This document shows, in pieces, positions 1 to 8,907 of a stretch of DNA of 21,450 nucleotides. Source of the stretch: Nitrosomonas sp. (GTDB lineage Bacteria > Pseudomonadota > Gammaproteobacteria > Burkholderiales > Nitrosomonadaceae); assembly GCA_003514765.1 (NCBI GenBank), contig DOOY01000028.1, forward strand, positions 249-21,698, given 5' to 3'. Position numbers and translations under genes: made by a program. The number at the start of each line of letters is the position of its first letter. Position 1 is the first letter of the stretch. The notes under the pieces are model-generated. The model saw nothing but the letters and a program-made list of their open reading frames with translations, made no database searches and had not been told where the DNA came from.

Positions 1-466
1 CGGCGGCATTCATGGCTTCCGCCGGATAAATCAATACGATTTTGTAACCGTCCTGATGACCTGACAAATACACCAGGTCGTTCAGTCTGCGGATCTGATC
101 AATGCCGATCTGCTGACCCGGTTTTTTTTTCGTTTTCCCACGGGCGTCCTGGTCATCGGCATCTTCGCGCGCCGAAGCATCCGCATGCACGGTATGATCA
201 TTCAGGACTGCGGACAATGCCTCCGGCAAAACCTGCGTAAAATTTGGATGCGTTTGTTGCTCAAACCAGCCGCAACTGGCGCATTTATCGCAAGCGGCAT
301 TGTCCGCATCCGGACGCATGCACAGTAGCGATTTGGCCAGAAAACGGGCAAATGTGAATTTCCCAATGCCTTTTTTGCCTTTCAGCAATAAAGCATGGCA
401 ACGAAACGCGCGGTGACCCACTAGTTTCCGCCCTATTTCCTGTTGCCAGATCAACAGCTTATTCAT
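1..466 (-). CDS. holB: DNA polymerase III delta' subunit, N-terminal part (cut by window edge)
   Basis: Delta' is the rigid stator of the pentameric clamp loader that places the beta clamp on primed DNA. About 155 residues are visible; the C-terminus lies beyond the left edge. The ATG (466-464) overlaps the tmk stop, so the two genes are translationally coupled. Near residue 30 is a P-loop-like stretch GKKGIGKF with Phe where a nucleotide-binding loop has Ser/Thr, which fits delta' not being an ATPase. Next comes a four-cysteine zinc motif, C-x9-C-x2-C-x2-C, close to the zinc module of E. coli delta'. A Lys-rich stretch (KTKKKPG) follows, encoded by a run of nine A, and then GIDQIR, matching the family's G(V/I)D-x-(V/I)R motif. 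The combination of position after tmk, zinc module and degenerate P-loop makes the call firm. Confidence 0.93.
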   Translation of the reverse strand, partial: MNKLLIWQQEIGRKLVGHRAFRCHALLLKGKKGIGKFTFARFLAKSLLCMRPDADNAACDKCASCGWFEQQTHPNFTQVLPEALSAVLNDHTVHADASAREDADDQDARGKTKKKPGQQIGIDQIRRLNDLVYLSGHQDGYKIVLIYPAEAMNAA

Positions 467-1094
467 CGGTTTTTGCATCAAATAACTTTTCCAGTGCCTG
501 CTCCACTGCAGCACTGACAGCGGTTACAGACTGGCATGCATCAATGACCTGAATGCGCTTTGGAAACTGCTCCGCGCGTGCGAGGTAAGCATCGCGCACG
601 CGTTGAAAGAAATCCTGCCGTTCCTGTTCAAAACGATCCAGTGTTTTCACCGAACTGACACGCTGCTGTCCCAGTTCAACAGGCACGTCAAAATAAAACG
701 TCAAATCCGGTTGTAAAGTATCTTGTACCCACTGTTCCAATAAAGCGAGCTTTTCCCATTCCAACCCCCTGCCGCCACCTTGATAGGCAAAACTCGCATC
801 GGTAAAACGATCGGAAATAACCCAGTCACCATTTTCCAATGCAGGCATGATGACTTTATCAAGATGTTCGCGCCGCGCTGCAAACATAAGCAAAGCTTCA
901 GTTTCCGAATGCATGGTAACGGACTGGTCGAGCAACAGCATGCGCAGTTGTTCACCCAGTATCGTGCCGCCCGGCTCCCGGGTCACGACAACCGACAATC
1001 CTTTCTGCTGTAATAATGCGGCCAGCAATTCAAGCTGCGTTGATTTGCCCGCGCCGTCAATACCTTCAAGTGTGATGAATTTACCGGACTTCAT
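459..1094 (-). CDS. tmk: Thymidylate kinase (dTMP kinase)
   Basis: It phosphorylates dTMP to dTDP with ATP in the cytoplasm, a required step of dTTP synthesis. The 211 residues match the family's usual size of about 205-215. Visible motifs are the P-loop GIDGAGKST (residues 11-19), REPGGT (39-44), the DRF substrate motif (95-97), YQGGGRGL (104-111) and the LID segment ending LDRFEQE (152-158). The ATG at 1094-1092 puts the P-loop at the normal distance from the N-terminus; no clear Shine-Dalgarno sequence precedes it. holB begins inside its stop codon, the usual proteobacterial pairing. ampD is divergent, separated by 87 bases. Confidence 0.97.
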   Translation of the reverse strand: MKSGKFITLEGIDGAGKSTQLELLAALLQQKGLSVVVTREPGGTILGEQLRMLLLDQSVTMHSETEALLMFAARREHLDKVIMPALENGDWVISDRFTDASFAYQGGGRGLEWEKLALLEQWVQDTLQPDLTFYFDVPVELGQQRVSSVKTLDRFEQERQDFFQRVRDAYLARAEQFPKRIQVIDACQSVTAVSAAVEQALEKLFDAKTDE

Positions 1095-1181
1095 GATCAG
1101 AATTATAGAGAATATGCGTTGTTATCAGGTATCATTCAATCAAACGCGCATGATTTCACACTGATTAATTTGAACAATCCC

Positions 1182-1799
1182 ATGGAAATTGATTCCGGCG
1201 GCCGCCTCCACCGCCCTGACGGCGGCTTTCAATTTATCGCTTCTCCCAATTGTGACGACCGCCCGGAAGGCGTCGAAATCACTTTGCTGGTCATACATAA
1301 CATCAGTCTGCCACCCGGTGAATTTCGCGGTAATGGTATCATTGATTTTTTCACCAACCAACTCAATCAACAGGCACATTCCTATTACGCGACCATCGCC
1401 GGATTAAAAGTATCCAGTCATTTCTTAATCCGCCGTGACGGCGAAATCATTCAGTTTGTACCCTGCCAGCGCCGCGCCTGGCATGCCGGCGCATCACGCT
1501 GGCGCGGCCAGGAACGGTGCAATGATTTTTCTATCGGTATCGAACTCGAAGGCAGCGACACCACACCATTCACGGATGCACAATATAGTGCATTGGCTTC
1601 GCTGACCCGGTGTATATGCAAACATTATCCGATTGCGGATATCACAGGGCATGAAGTTATTTCGCCGAAAAGAAAAACGGATCCCGGCCCAAACTTTGAT
1701 TGGCAGGCTTATGCAAATTTAATTGGGAATGGCGACAATGTAATAAATCAAACAAATCAGTTTTCTATTGCTGTAAGCCCCATAACAGTGCAGAATTAA
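1182..1799 (+). CDS. ampD: 1,6-anhydro-N-acetylmuramyl-L-alanine amidase
   Basis: This cytosolic zinc amidase cuts the bond between anhydro-muramic acid and the stem peptide during cell-wall recycling; in bacteria with AmpR it also sets the level of beta-lactamase inducers. From ATG 1182 the protein has 205 residues. The zinc ligands are seen as His39 (VIHNIS), His157 (TGHEV) and Asp167 (KTDPGP), with Glu121 (IGIELEG) and Lys165 as active-site residues; their spacing follows characterised AmpD closely. There is no signal peptide, as expected for AmpD rather than the periplasmic AmiD. The frame is open further upstream only with a TTG at 1119, giving residues unlike AmpD, so I prefer ATG 1182. 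A polar tail of roughly 15-20 residues follows the usual end of the domain. No ampE or ampR is nearby. Confidence 0.95.
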   Translation: MEIDSGGRLHRPDGGFQFIASPNCDDRPEGVEITLLVIHNISLPPGEFRGNGIIDFFTNQLNQQAHSYYATIAGLKVSSHFLIRRDGEIIQFVPCQRRAWHAGASRWRGQERCNDFSIGIELEGSDTTPFTDAQYSALASLTRCICKHYPIADITGHEVISPKRKTDPGPNFDWQAYANLIGNGDNVINQTNQFSIAVSPITVQN

Positions 1800-1899
1800 C
1801 CTTGACACCTATACGGATAAGTAGAATATCAGTTTGCACCTCGCATTCAGGTACAATATTGGCGACAGATCATTTTTAATATGACAAAAGGAGCTTTTC

Positions 1900-2697
1900 A
1901 TGGCGAGTTCGAGTAATGCACTTTGGATAGGCGGGATCGTTATCGTGGCCGCTTTAACAGCGGTTGAACTGATATCTTCGCGAGACGATGACGACTCGGC
2001 TAAATCTGTTGATAGCAGCGCGGCGCCTGCTTCGCCGCAGCAGGATGGCGGCCAGATTGCTATGGGCGCGGCAGACACGGCAGGAAACCGTGATGCCGAA
2101 AATGAATCTGCATATACCGAGATGTTTCAGTCCGATCCTGAATACGACTCTGAATCTGAATTTGCTTCAGATTTAATTGTTGATCTGGACAATCCGGAAG
2201 CGAACGTTGCAGTTGCAACCGACCATTTAAAAAGCCTGCAGGATGAAATTGAAACGAATGCTGCAGATATGAGCGATACGCTGAATCAACTGGACGAATC
2301 GTTGACTGCGGCGACCCCGGCGCAACCAGCCGAGGACGAACTGGCAGATATACGGCCATTGAGCGATGCGGTTGACGAAGCAGATGAAATGCAATCCACG
2401 GCACCGCATGCTGTTTCACAACATCTGGCCGCTGCTGAAGAAGCCATCAAAGCGCTGCGCATGACTACACCAGCAGGCGATAACGCTTACGAACATTATC
2501 AAGCCGTGCTGGCAGTCGATCCGGATAATGCCAAGGCGCATGCCGGCATACAGAAAATGGTCGATATGTATGTTTATTTAATCGAGAAAGCTGTTGCAGA
2601 AGATGAACTGGACAAAGCCAGGGTTTATTTGCAACGTGCAGAAAATATCAAACCAGGCTCACCAAAACTAAGAAATCTGCGCGCTGAACTCAACTGA
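1900..2697 (+). CDS. Unrecognised acidic membrane-anchored protein with TPR-like C-terminus
   Basis: I do not recognise a named family. The 265-residue product has one hydrophobic segment (about 8-26) that ends at an Arg and a run of four Asp. A long, low-complexity, strongly acidic stretch rich in Ala, Asp, Glu and Ser follows (about 29-165). The C-terminal region (about 170-265) has TPR-like helical pairs with signatures such as AVDPDNAKAHAG, LDKARVYLQRAE and IKPGSP. Similar repeats occur after membrane segments in many proteobacterial envelope and signalling proteins, so a role as a scaffold anchored in the inner membrane is a reasonable guess, not a demonstrated function. A strong ribosome site (AAAAGGAG, 1885-1892) precedes ATG 1900. 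It stands alone between ampD and the convergent gatB, 30 bases apart. Confidence 0.85.
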   Translation: MASSSNALWIGGIVIVAALTAVELISSRDDDDSAKSVDSSAAPASPQQDGGQIAMGAADTAGNRDAENESAYTEMFQSDPEYDSESEFASDLIVDLDNPEANVAVATDHLKSLQDEIETNAADMSDTLNQLDESLTAATPAQPAEDELADIRPLSDAVDEADEMQSTAPHAVSQHLAAAEEAIKALRMTTPAGDNAYEHYQAVLAVDPDNAKAHAGIQKMVDMYVYLIEKAVAEDELDKARVYLQRAENIKPGSPKLRNLRAELN

Positions 2698-2727
2698 TCC
2701 TGTATAACATTTTTCCAGTCACACAGG

Positions 2728-4164
2728 TTAACTTAATTTTTTCTTGAGGATGGCATTTACTTGTGCCGGATTGGCTTTACCTTTGGTTGCTTTCATGACC
2801 TGGCCGACCAGTGCATTAAATGCCTTTTCCTTGCCGTTTCGATAGTCGGCAATCTGCTGTTCATTGGCCGCCAGCACTTCGTCGACCAGTTTTTCAATTG
2901 CGCTGTCATCTGAAATCTGTTTCAGTCCCTTGGCTTCAATAATGGCATCGACATTCTGGTCTAACTCGCCCGACCACATACATTCGAAAACCGTTTTGGC
3001 CGCTTTACCGGAAACGGTACCATCATGGATACGCGCTAATAACGCAACCAGTTTTTCCGGCGTAACCGGGCAGGCTGAAATGTCCATATCTTCTTTGTTC
3101 AGCTGCGCACTGATTTCACCCATGATCCAGTTGGCGCAAAGTTTGGCCTGTGCGGGCAATTGCTTCGTAACGGCTTCGAAATAATTCGCCATTTCGCGCG
3201 AACTTGTCAGCACTGATGCATCATAGGCGGACAAATCATACTCAGAAATATAACGCTTGCGCCGTGCTTGCGGCAATTCAGGCAAAGTACTTTTCAGCTG
3301 ATCGATCCACGCGGGTGAAATTTCAACCGGCAGCAAGTCCGGGTCAGGGAAATAACGGTAATCGTTGGCGTCTTCCTTGCTGCGCATCGTGCGTGTCTCA
3401 TCCTTATTGGCATCGTATAATCGTGTTTCCTGCCGGATTGTGCCGCCATCTTCCAGAATATCTATTTGCCGGTCGACTTCAAAATCAATCGCTTTTTCCA
3501 AAAAACGGAACGAGTTCAGATTCTTGATTTCGCAACGCGTACCGAACTGTTCGACGCCGCGTGGCCGCACCGACACATTGGCGTCGCAACGAAATGAGCC
3601 TTCCTGCATATTGCCGTCGCAAATACCTATCCAGCGCACCAGTGCATGCAGCGTTTTTGCATACGCAACCGCTTCTGCGCTGCTGCGCATGTCGGGCTCC
3701 GAAACAATTTCCAGTAACGGGGTACCTGCGCGGTTCAGATCGATACCGCTCATACCATGAAAATCCTCATGCAACGACTTGCCGGCATCTTCTTCAAGAT
3801 GCGCACGTGTCAAACGGACGTCTTTCTCTGTCTCACCTACTTGAATGCGGATAGTACCGCCTTCTACAATGGGTAGCTCATATTGGCTGATCTGGTAACC
3901 TTTGGGTAAATCGGGATAAAAGTAATTTTTGCGCGCAAAAATTGAAGGTGAATTAATTTTTGCGCCGACCGCAAGACCCAATTTGATTGCGCGTTCGACA
4001 GCACCGCGATTTAAAACCGGTAATACACCGGGCAGCGCCAGATCTACTGCGCAGGCTTGCGTATTCGGCATCGCGCCATAAGCAATTGGTGCGCCCGAAA
4101 AAATTTTGGATTGCGTAGACAGTTGAGTATGTACCTCAAGACCGATGACAATTTCCCACTGCAT
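2728..4164 (-). CDS. gatB: Asp-tRNA(Asn)/Glu-tRNA(Gln) amidotransferase subunit B
   Basis: GatB is the tRNA-binding and kinase subunit of GatCAB: it activates the carboxyl group of misacylated Asp-tRNA(Asn) or Glu-tRNA(Gln) with ATP before GatA-derived ammonia is added. The 478 residues match the family length. Seen are GLEVHTQL (8-15), AHLEEDAGK (121-129), [17 protein letters not shown] (142-158) and YRYFPDPDL (269-277) of the cradle domain, and a helical YqeY-like tail from about residue 330 for tRNA binding. It is the last gene of gatC-gatA-gatB, 50 bases after gatA. Upstream of the ATG there is only a weak GGA ribosome site. It converges with the acidic TPR gene; I see no convincing terminator in the 30-base gap. 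Confidence 0.98.
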   Translation of the reverse strand: MQWEIVIGLEVHTQLSTQSKIFSGAPIAYGAMPNTQACAVDLALPGVLPVLNRGAVERAIKLGLAVGAKINSPSIFARKNYFYPDLPKGYQISQYELPIVEGGTIRIQVGETEKDVRLTRAHLEEDAGKSLHEDFHGMSGIDLNRAGTPLLEIVSEPDMRSSAEAVAYAKTLHALVRWIGICDGNMQEGSFRCDANVSVRPRGVEQFGTRCEIKNLNSFRFLEKAIDFEVDRQIDILEDGGTIRQETRLYDANKDETRTMRSKEDANDYRYFPDPDLLPVEISPAWIDQLKSTLPELPQARRKRYISEYDLSAYDASVLTSSREMANYFEAVTKQLPAQAKLCANWIMGEISAQLNKEDMDISACPVTPEKLVALLARIHDGTVSGKAAKTVFECMWSGELDQNVDAIIEAKGLKQISDDSAIEKLVDEVLAANEQQIADYRNGKEKAFNALVGQVMKATKGKANPAQVNAILKKKLS

Positions 4165-4214
4165 GTTTGATTTTCCGACTAGATAAAAATGATTTGGATG
4201 AGATAGCTTTATAT

Positions 4215-5666
4215 TTATAAATCAGGAATTTGCTGGTGCCAGTCTGTAACCAGCTGATATTGATGCGCGGCATTCAACATCCGCGCCTCGGTAAAATAAT
4301 TGCCGATAACATGTAAACCTACCGGCCTGTTTTTTTCGCCGAATCCAATGGGAATCGACATACCCGGCAACCCCGCCAGACTGGCAGCGCTGGTATAAAT
4401 ATCCGACAAATACATTTGTATCGGATCACTGCTTTTCTCGCCGATATCAAATGCAACCGTTGGCGCCGTCGGCCCCATGATGACATCGCACTGTGTGAAT
4501 GCGCGCTTAAAATCCTCTGCGATCAACCGGCGTAACTTTTGCGCCTTGATATAGTAGGCGTCATAATAACCGTGCGAGAGTACATAAGTACCTATCAGGA
4601 TACGGCGTTTCACTTCGGCGCCAAACCCTTCCGCCCGGCTTTTGCGGTACATGTCCCCAAGATCTTCATAGGCTTTCGCACGGTAACCATACCGCACGCC
4701 ATCAAAGCGCGACAGATTACTGGAAGCTTCCGCAGGTGCCAGCACATAATAGACCGGAATGGATAGCGGTGAATTCGGCAGCGATACTTCAAGCGTTTCT
4801 GCGCCGAGCTTACGATATTCATCCAATGCCTGCCCGACTGCTTTTTCAACGTCGCTACTCATGCCCTTGGCGAAATATTCTTTTGGCAATCCAATGCGCA
4901 GGCCGGATAACGGTTTTTCCAGGTCGCGCGTATAATCTTCTGCTTCGCGCTGCAAACTGGTTGAGTCGCGCGCGTCGAATCCAGTCATCACATTGAGCAT
5001 CAGCGCCAGGTCTTCAGCGGATTTTGCCATAGGACCGCCTTGGTCAAGACTGGATGCAAAAGCGATCATGCCATAACGTGATACCGTGCCATACGTGGGT
5101 TTGATACCCGATATGCCGCACAAGGCTGCGGGCTGCCGAATTGAGCCGCCGGTATCGGTGCCGGTTGCAACCGGCGCCATGCGCGCGGCAACCGCGCATG
5201 CCGAACCCCCTGAACTACCCCCCGGCACGGCGGCCACATCCCAAGGATTCCTGACCGGTCCATAAAACGAAGTTTCATTACTCGAACCCATGGCAAACTC
5301 ATCCATGTTGGTCTTGCCGATATTGACCGCACCTGCCTGATTAAAACGCTCAATCACACCCGCATCATAAGGCGAGACAAAGTTGGACAGCATTTTAGAG
5401 CCACAAGTCGTCCGCCATCCTTTTGCGCAGAAAATGTCCTTTTGCGCCACCGGAATACCTGTCAAAGGACTGGCTTTACCCGCCGCAATTTTCTGGTCGG
5501 CTATGCGTGCCTGTGCCAGCGCCTTTTGATTGTCAACCGTTATGAATGCATTGTATTGCGGATTCAGCTGTTTGATGCGTTCCAAAAATTCGGCTGTTAA
5601 TTCCACGCTCGAAATTTCTCTATCCGCCAGCCGTTTGGATAACTGCTTAAGACTGTCATTAAACAT
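4215..5666 (-). CDS. gatA: Asp-tRNA(Asn)/Glu-tRNA(Gln) amidotransferase subunit A
   Basis: GatA is the amidase-signature glutaminase of GatCAB; it frees ammonia from glutamine and passes it to the GatB site. In the 483 residues the Ser-cisSer-Lys triad is visible as Lys76 (VAQKDIF), Ser151 (PGGSSGGSA) and Ser175 (DTGGSIRQP). Their spacings of 75 and 24 equal those of characterised GatA. The start at 5666 gives a normal N-terminus, but no Shine-Dalgarno sequence is seen before it. The gap to gatC upstream is 166 bases, long for genes whose products form one complex, and it holds a hairpin (separate entry). Confidence 0.98.
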   Translation of the reverse strand: MFNDSLKQLSKRLADREISSVELTAEFLERIKQLNPQYNAFITVDNQKALAQARIADQKIAAGKASPLTGIPVAQKDIFCAKGWRTTCGSKMLSNFVSPYDAGVIERFNQAGAVNIGKTNMDEFAMGSSNETSFYGPVRNPWDVAAVPGGSSGGSACAVAARMAPVATGTDTGGSIRQPAALCGISGIKPTYGTVSRYGMIAFASSLDQGGPMAKSAEDLALMLNVMTGFDARDSTSLQREAEDYTRDLEKPLSGLRIGLPKEYFAKGMSSDVEKAVGQALDEYRKLGAETLEVSLPNSPLSIPVYYVLAPAEASSNLSRFDGVRYGYRAKAYEDLGDMYRKSRAEGFGAEVKRRILIGTYVLSHGYYDAYYIKAQKLRRLIAEDFKRAFTQCDVIMGPTAPTVAFDIGEKSSDPIQMYLSDIYTSAASLAGLPGMSIPIGFGEKNRPVGLHVIGNYFTEARMLNAAHQYQLVTDWHQQIPDL

Positions 5667-5736
5667 GGTATTTACTAATCGGGAGGTATAGAATACGAAG
5701 GTTGCGAGATTGTTGTTATAATTTTATATTAACTGA

Positions 5737-5758
5737 GTCCTATTCATCAGAATAGAAC
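5737..5758 (-). other. Hairpin in the gatC-gatA gap
   Basis: On the minus strand, GTTCTATTC pairs with GAATAGGAC around a TGAT loop: nine pairs including one G-U. On the plus strand the wobble becomes a C-A mismatch, so the structure favours the gatCAB mRNA. No U-run follows, so it is not a canonical terminator. It could be a processing or stability element; function unknown. Confidence 0.4.
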
Positions 5759-5832
5759 GATCGGATTAATAGCGAAGCGGCATTTTAAACCGGATTTTTT
5801 CAGATAACATTATTCAAAACTTGCTTGATCAT

Positions 5833-6120
5833 TTATTCAATCACTTTTGGCACAAGATACAGCCCCTCTTCGACCTGCGGAGCTACGGATTGAAAGAGTT
5901 CGCGCTGATCAGATTCAGTCACGACATCTTCACGCAATCGCTGCACCACATCTTGCGCATGAGACATCGGCTCAATCCGGGATGTATCGACAGCCTGCAT
6001 GGTTTCAATCAGATTAAAAATATCGGATAACTGCACCAATGTCGCTTTTGCCTCATCTTCACTGACCTTGATATAAGCAAGCTCAGCAATTTGTTTTACA
6101 TCATTAACAGATAAAGTCAT
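5833..6120 (-). CDS. gatC: Asp-tRNA(Asn)/Glu-tRNA(Gln) amidotransferase subunit C
   Basis: GatC is the small belt-like subunit that wraps around the GatA-GatB interface and stabilises the complex. The 95 residues match the family size of about 95-100. The order of helical segments (an N-terminal [19 protein letters not shown] region, a central L-x-x-IF-x-LIE helix, and [17 protein letters not shown]) together with the [12 protein letters not shown] ending is typical. It is first in gatC-gatA-gatB and divergent from mreB with a 128-base gap. No clear ribosome site precedes ATG 6120-6118. Confidence 0.96.
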   Translation of the reverse strand: MTLSVNDVKQIAELAYIKVSEDEAKATLVQLSDIFNLIETMQAVDTSRIEPMSHAQDVVQRLREDVVTESDQRELFQSVAPQVEEGLYLVPKVIE

Positions 6121-6157
6121 ATAGAATGAGAATCTTATATTTAGGGATGTAATAGGG

Positions 6158-6187
6158 TATCATGACGCCGTTTATTTGGCGTATCAA
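6158..6187. promoter_or_regulatory. Possible divergent promoter/operator region between gatC and mreB
   Basis: The 128-base gap should hold promoters for both gatCAB and the mre operon. A perfect inverted repeat, ACGCC (6165-6169) and GGCGT (6178-6182), sits at its centre. Plus-strand TATCAT (6158-6163) could be a -10 for mreB. Minus-strand TTGATA (6187-6182), 17 bases before CATGAT (6164-6159), could serve gatC, which would place the repeat in its spacer. Matches to consensus are modest, so the exact boxes are uncertain. Confidence 0.3.
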
Positions 6188-6197
6188 TTTTTACTGA

Positions 6198-7307
<1,110 letters not shown>

Positions 7308-7324
7308 CGATAACCCTCGGCTTA

Positions 7325-7441
7325 AATGAGCACACGTTAATTCAATGAGTCGAATACGTGAATACGGCTCATTCCAACAACGGGAGGTTTCTTGCATTAT
7401 TTGCGAACCTAACACAGTATTAGCGGCTTTATGCGCAAGCC
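7325..7441 (+). promoter_or_regulatory. Structured mreB-mreC junction with alternative hairpins
   Basis: GCTCATT (7367-7373) can pair perfectly with AATGAGC (7325-7331). Alternatively the longer CGGCTCATT (7365-7373) pairs with AATGAGTCG (7344-7352), nine pairs with one G-U; the two structures exclude each other. A third hairpin joins GGCTT (7425-7429) to AAGCC (7437-7441). Between them GGGAGG (7382-7387) stands before a possible six-codon TTG mini-ORF (7392-7412). A T6 run follows at about 7455. This may adjust mreC-and-downstream expression relative to mreB. It rests on manual pairing only. Confidence 0.35.
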
Positions 7442-7475
7442 TCTCAGAGACTGATTTTTTGCAGTACTGAATAAA

Positions 7476-8378
7476 ATGGATTCAACTCCTCAGTTTTTCA
7501 GGCACGGCCCCGGCCCATTTGCCCGGTTAATGTTTTTTGTTCTTTTATCATGCTTGCTCATGGCTGAAGACTTACGCCTCAAAGTTTTTCCTGAGTTCCG
7601 CCAGGCAATTGCAATCATGATTTATCCATTGCAAAAAGCAGCGCTCTCTCCATCCGCCACGCATGATCTGATTAAGCAACTGATCGGTAATTTTCATCTG
7701 CTTGAAGAAAACACTCATCTGAGAGAACGCTATCTTCGCGACAGTGAAAAGCTTTTGCGTTTACGCGCATTGGAAGCCGAAAACAAGCACTTACGCAAAC
7801 TCCTCGGTGCCGTCAACACAATTGAAACCAAAACAACAGCCAAAGCAGTCATGGCTGAAATTCTCTATACGCCCCGCGATCCGTTCAGCCACAAAATCAC
7901 CTTGAATAAAGGCAGTCTGCATCATATTCAGGCAGGTCAGATCGTAATCGACAACAAAGGCATTATCGGACAAATCACCCAGGTTTATCCATTGGCAGCA
8001 GAAGTAACGCTGATCACCGACAAAGACCATTCTGTTCCGATACAAATAGTACGTAACAATATCAGAACCGTGATCTCGGGTACCGGAAAAAACAATGAAA
8101 TTGAATTACGCTATCTATCTGTTAACACAGACATCCGGGAAGGCGATTTACTGGCCACTTCAGGAATAGGCGGGGTATATCCGCGCGGACTGCCGGTAGC
8201 CACTGTTTCAGAAATCAAGCGCCACCCTGCAGATAACTTTGCACGGATAACCGGCACTCCGATTGCAGGTGTCGACCGCAATCGACAGGTATTAATTTTA
8301 TCCTTCTCTGCCGCTTTACCTGACTTACCTGAAAAACTCATCAAGGAATCGAGCATTGAGCCTAAAAATAATCGATGA
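7476..8378 (+). CDS. mreC: Rod shape-determining protein MreC
   Basis: MreC is a bitopic inner-membrane protein whose periplasmic part binds PBP2 and activates the PBP2-RodA pair. The 300 residues show a short cytoplasmic N-terminus, a membrane segment (about 16-30), a coiled coil (about 64-110, with LEAENKHLRKLLGA) and then the paired beta-barrel domains. Motifs there include VMAEILYTPRDPFSHKITLNKG (126-147, family-typical), GIIGQI, TDKDHSVPIQ and SGIGGVYPRGLPVATV. It lies 168 bases after mreB and ends overlapping the likely mreD start. No Shine-Dalgarno sequence is obvious before ATG 7476. Confidence 0.97.
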   Translation: MDSTPQFFRHGPGPFARLMFFVLLSCLLMAEDLRLKVFPEFRQAIAIMIYPLQKAALSPSATHDLIKQLIGNFHLLEENTHLRERYLRDSEKLLRLRALEAENKHLRKLLGAVNTIETKTTAKAVMAEILYTPRDPFSHKITLNKGSLHHIQAGQIVIDNKGIIGQITQVYPLAAEVTLITDKDHSVPIQIVRNNIRTVISGTGKNNEIELRYLSVNTDIREGDLLATSGIGGVYPRGLPVATVSEIKRHPADNFARITGTPIAGVDRNRQVLILSFSAALPDLPEKLIKESSIEPKNNR

Positions 8379-8907
8379 ATCGAAAATACATCCAAACAAA
8401 TATGTCAGCCGGGACATGCTTGCCCCTGCAAAATTATGGTATGTACTTCTCAGTATCGCTTTGGCTTTGATTCTGAATTTTATTCCGTCACAATCATTTT
8501 TACTCACAGCCCGTCCTGATTTTGCGGCGCTGGTCATACTTTTCTGGAGCATCAACCAACCGCAGCGGATGGGAATGAGTCTTGCTTTTTGCATCGGCTT
8601 AATGATGGATGTTCATAATGCCGGGATATTGGGTCACCATGCACTCGCCTATTGTGTTATTGTTTATATTGCATCCGTTTTTCGTCGCAGATTGAAAATT
8701 TTCAATTTAATACAACAAGCACCTCAAGTCGGCCTGATTCTTCTAATTATGCAGGGGCTCCTTGTATTAATTGCATTACTGAATGGTTCAAATTTACCAG
8801 ACTGGGCGTTCTTTCTGGCATCACTCACCGGCGCCATTGTTTGGCCTCTCATCGCTTTTATATTGAGTATACCGTTAAGGCCCGGGTCCGATTCTGAAGC
8901 AATATGA
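8356..8907 (+). CDS. mreD: Rod shape-determining protein MreD
   Basis: MreD is a polytopic inner-membrane component of the elongasome. The product (183 residues from the TTG, 163 from the ATG) has about five or six hydrophobic segments, approximately at 25-42, 54-66, 71-89, 93-110, 124-143 and 150-172. It carries the family-like RPDFAALVILFW and FCIGLMMDVHNAGILGHHALAY stretches, the latter with the Asp and Gly pattern common in MreD. The start is uncertain. TTG 8356 has AAGGA (8344-8348) at a good distance and overlaps mreC by 23 bases, while ATG 8416 lacks a good ribosome site. The stop overlaps the mrdA start as ATGA. Confidence 0.93.
   Translation: MSLKIIDESKIHPNKYVSRDMLAPAKLWYVLLSIALALILNFIPSQSFLLTARPDFAALVILFWSINQPQRMGMSLAFCIGLMMDVHNAGILGHHALAYCVIVYIASVFRRRLKIFNLIQQAPQVGLILLIMQGLLVLIALLNGSNLPDWAFFLASLTGAIVWPLIAFILSIPLRPGSDSEAI

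Noticed and set aside
1119..1181. N-terminal extension of AmpD from TTG 1119
   Set aside because: The extra residues do not resemble AmpD and there is no ribosome site. ATG 1182 gives the family-like N-terminus.
1802..1857. TTGACA at 1802 and TACAAT at 1852 as a promoter for the 265-residue protein
   Set aside because: The two are 44 bases apart. TTGACA to TAGAAT (1822) is only 14 bases and TTGCAC (1834) to TACAAT only 12. No pair has acceptable spacing.
2699..2727. CCTGT/ACAGG inverted repeat between the convergent 265-residue gene and gatB
   Set aside because: Only five pairs around a 19-base loop, with the T-run separated from the stem; too weak to call a terminator.
8375..8378. ATGA overlap at the end of mreC as the mreD start
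   Set aside because: That ATG is not in the mreD reading frame.
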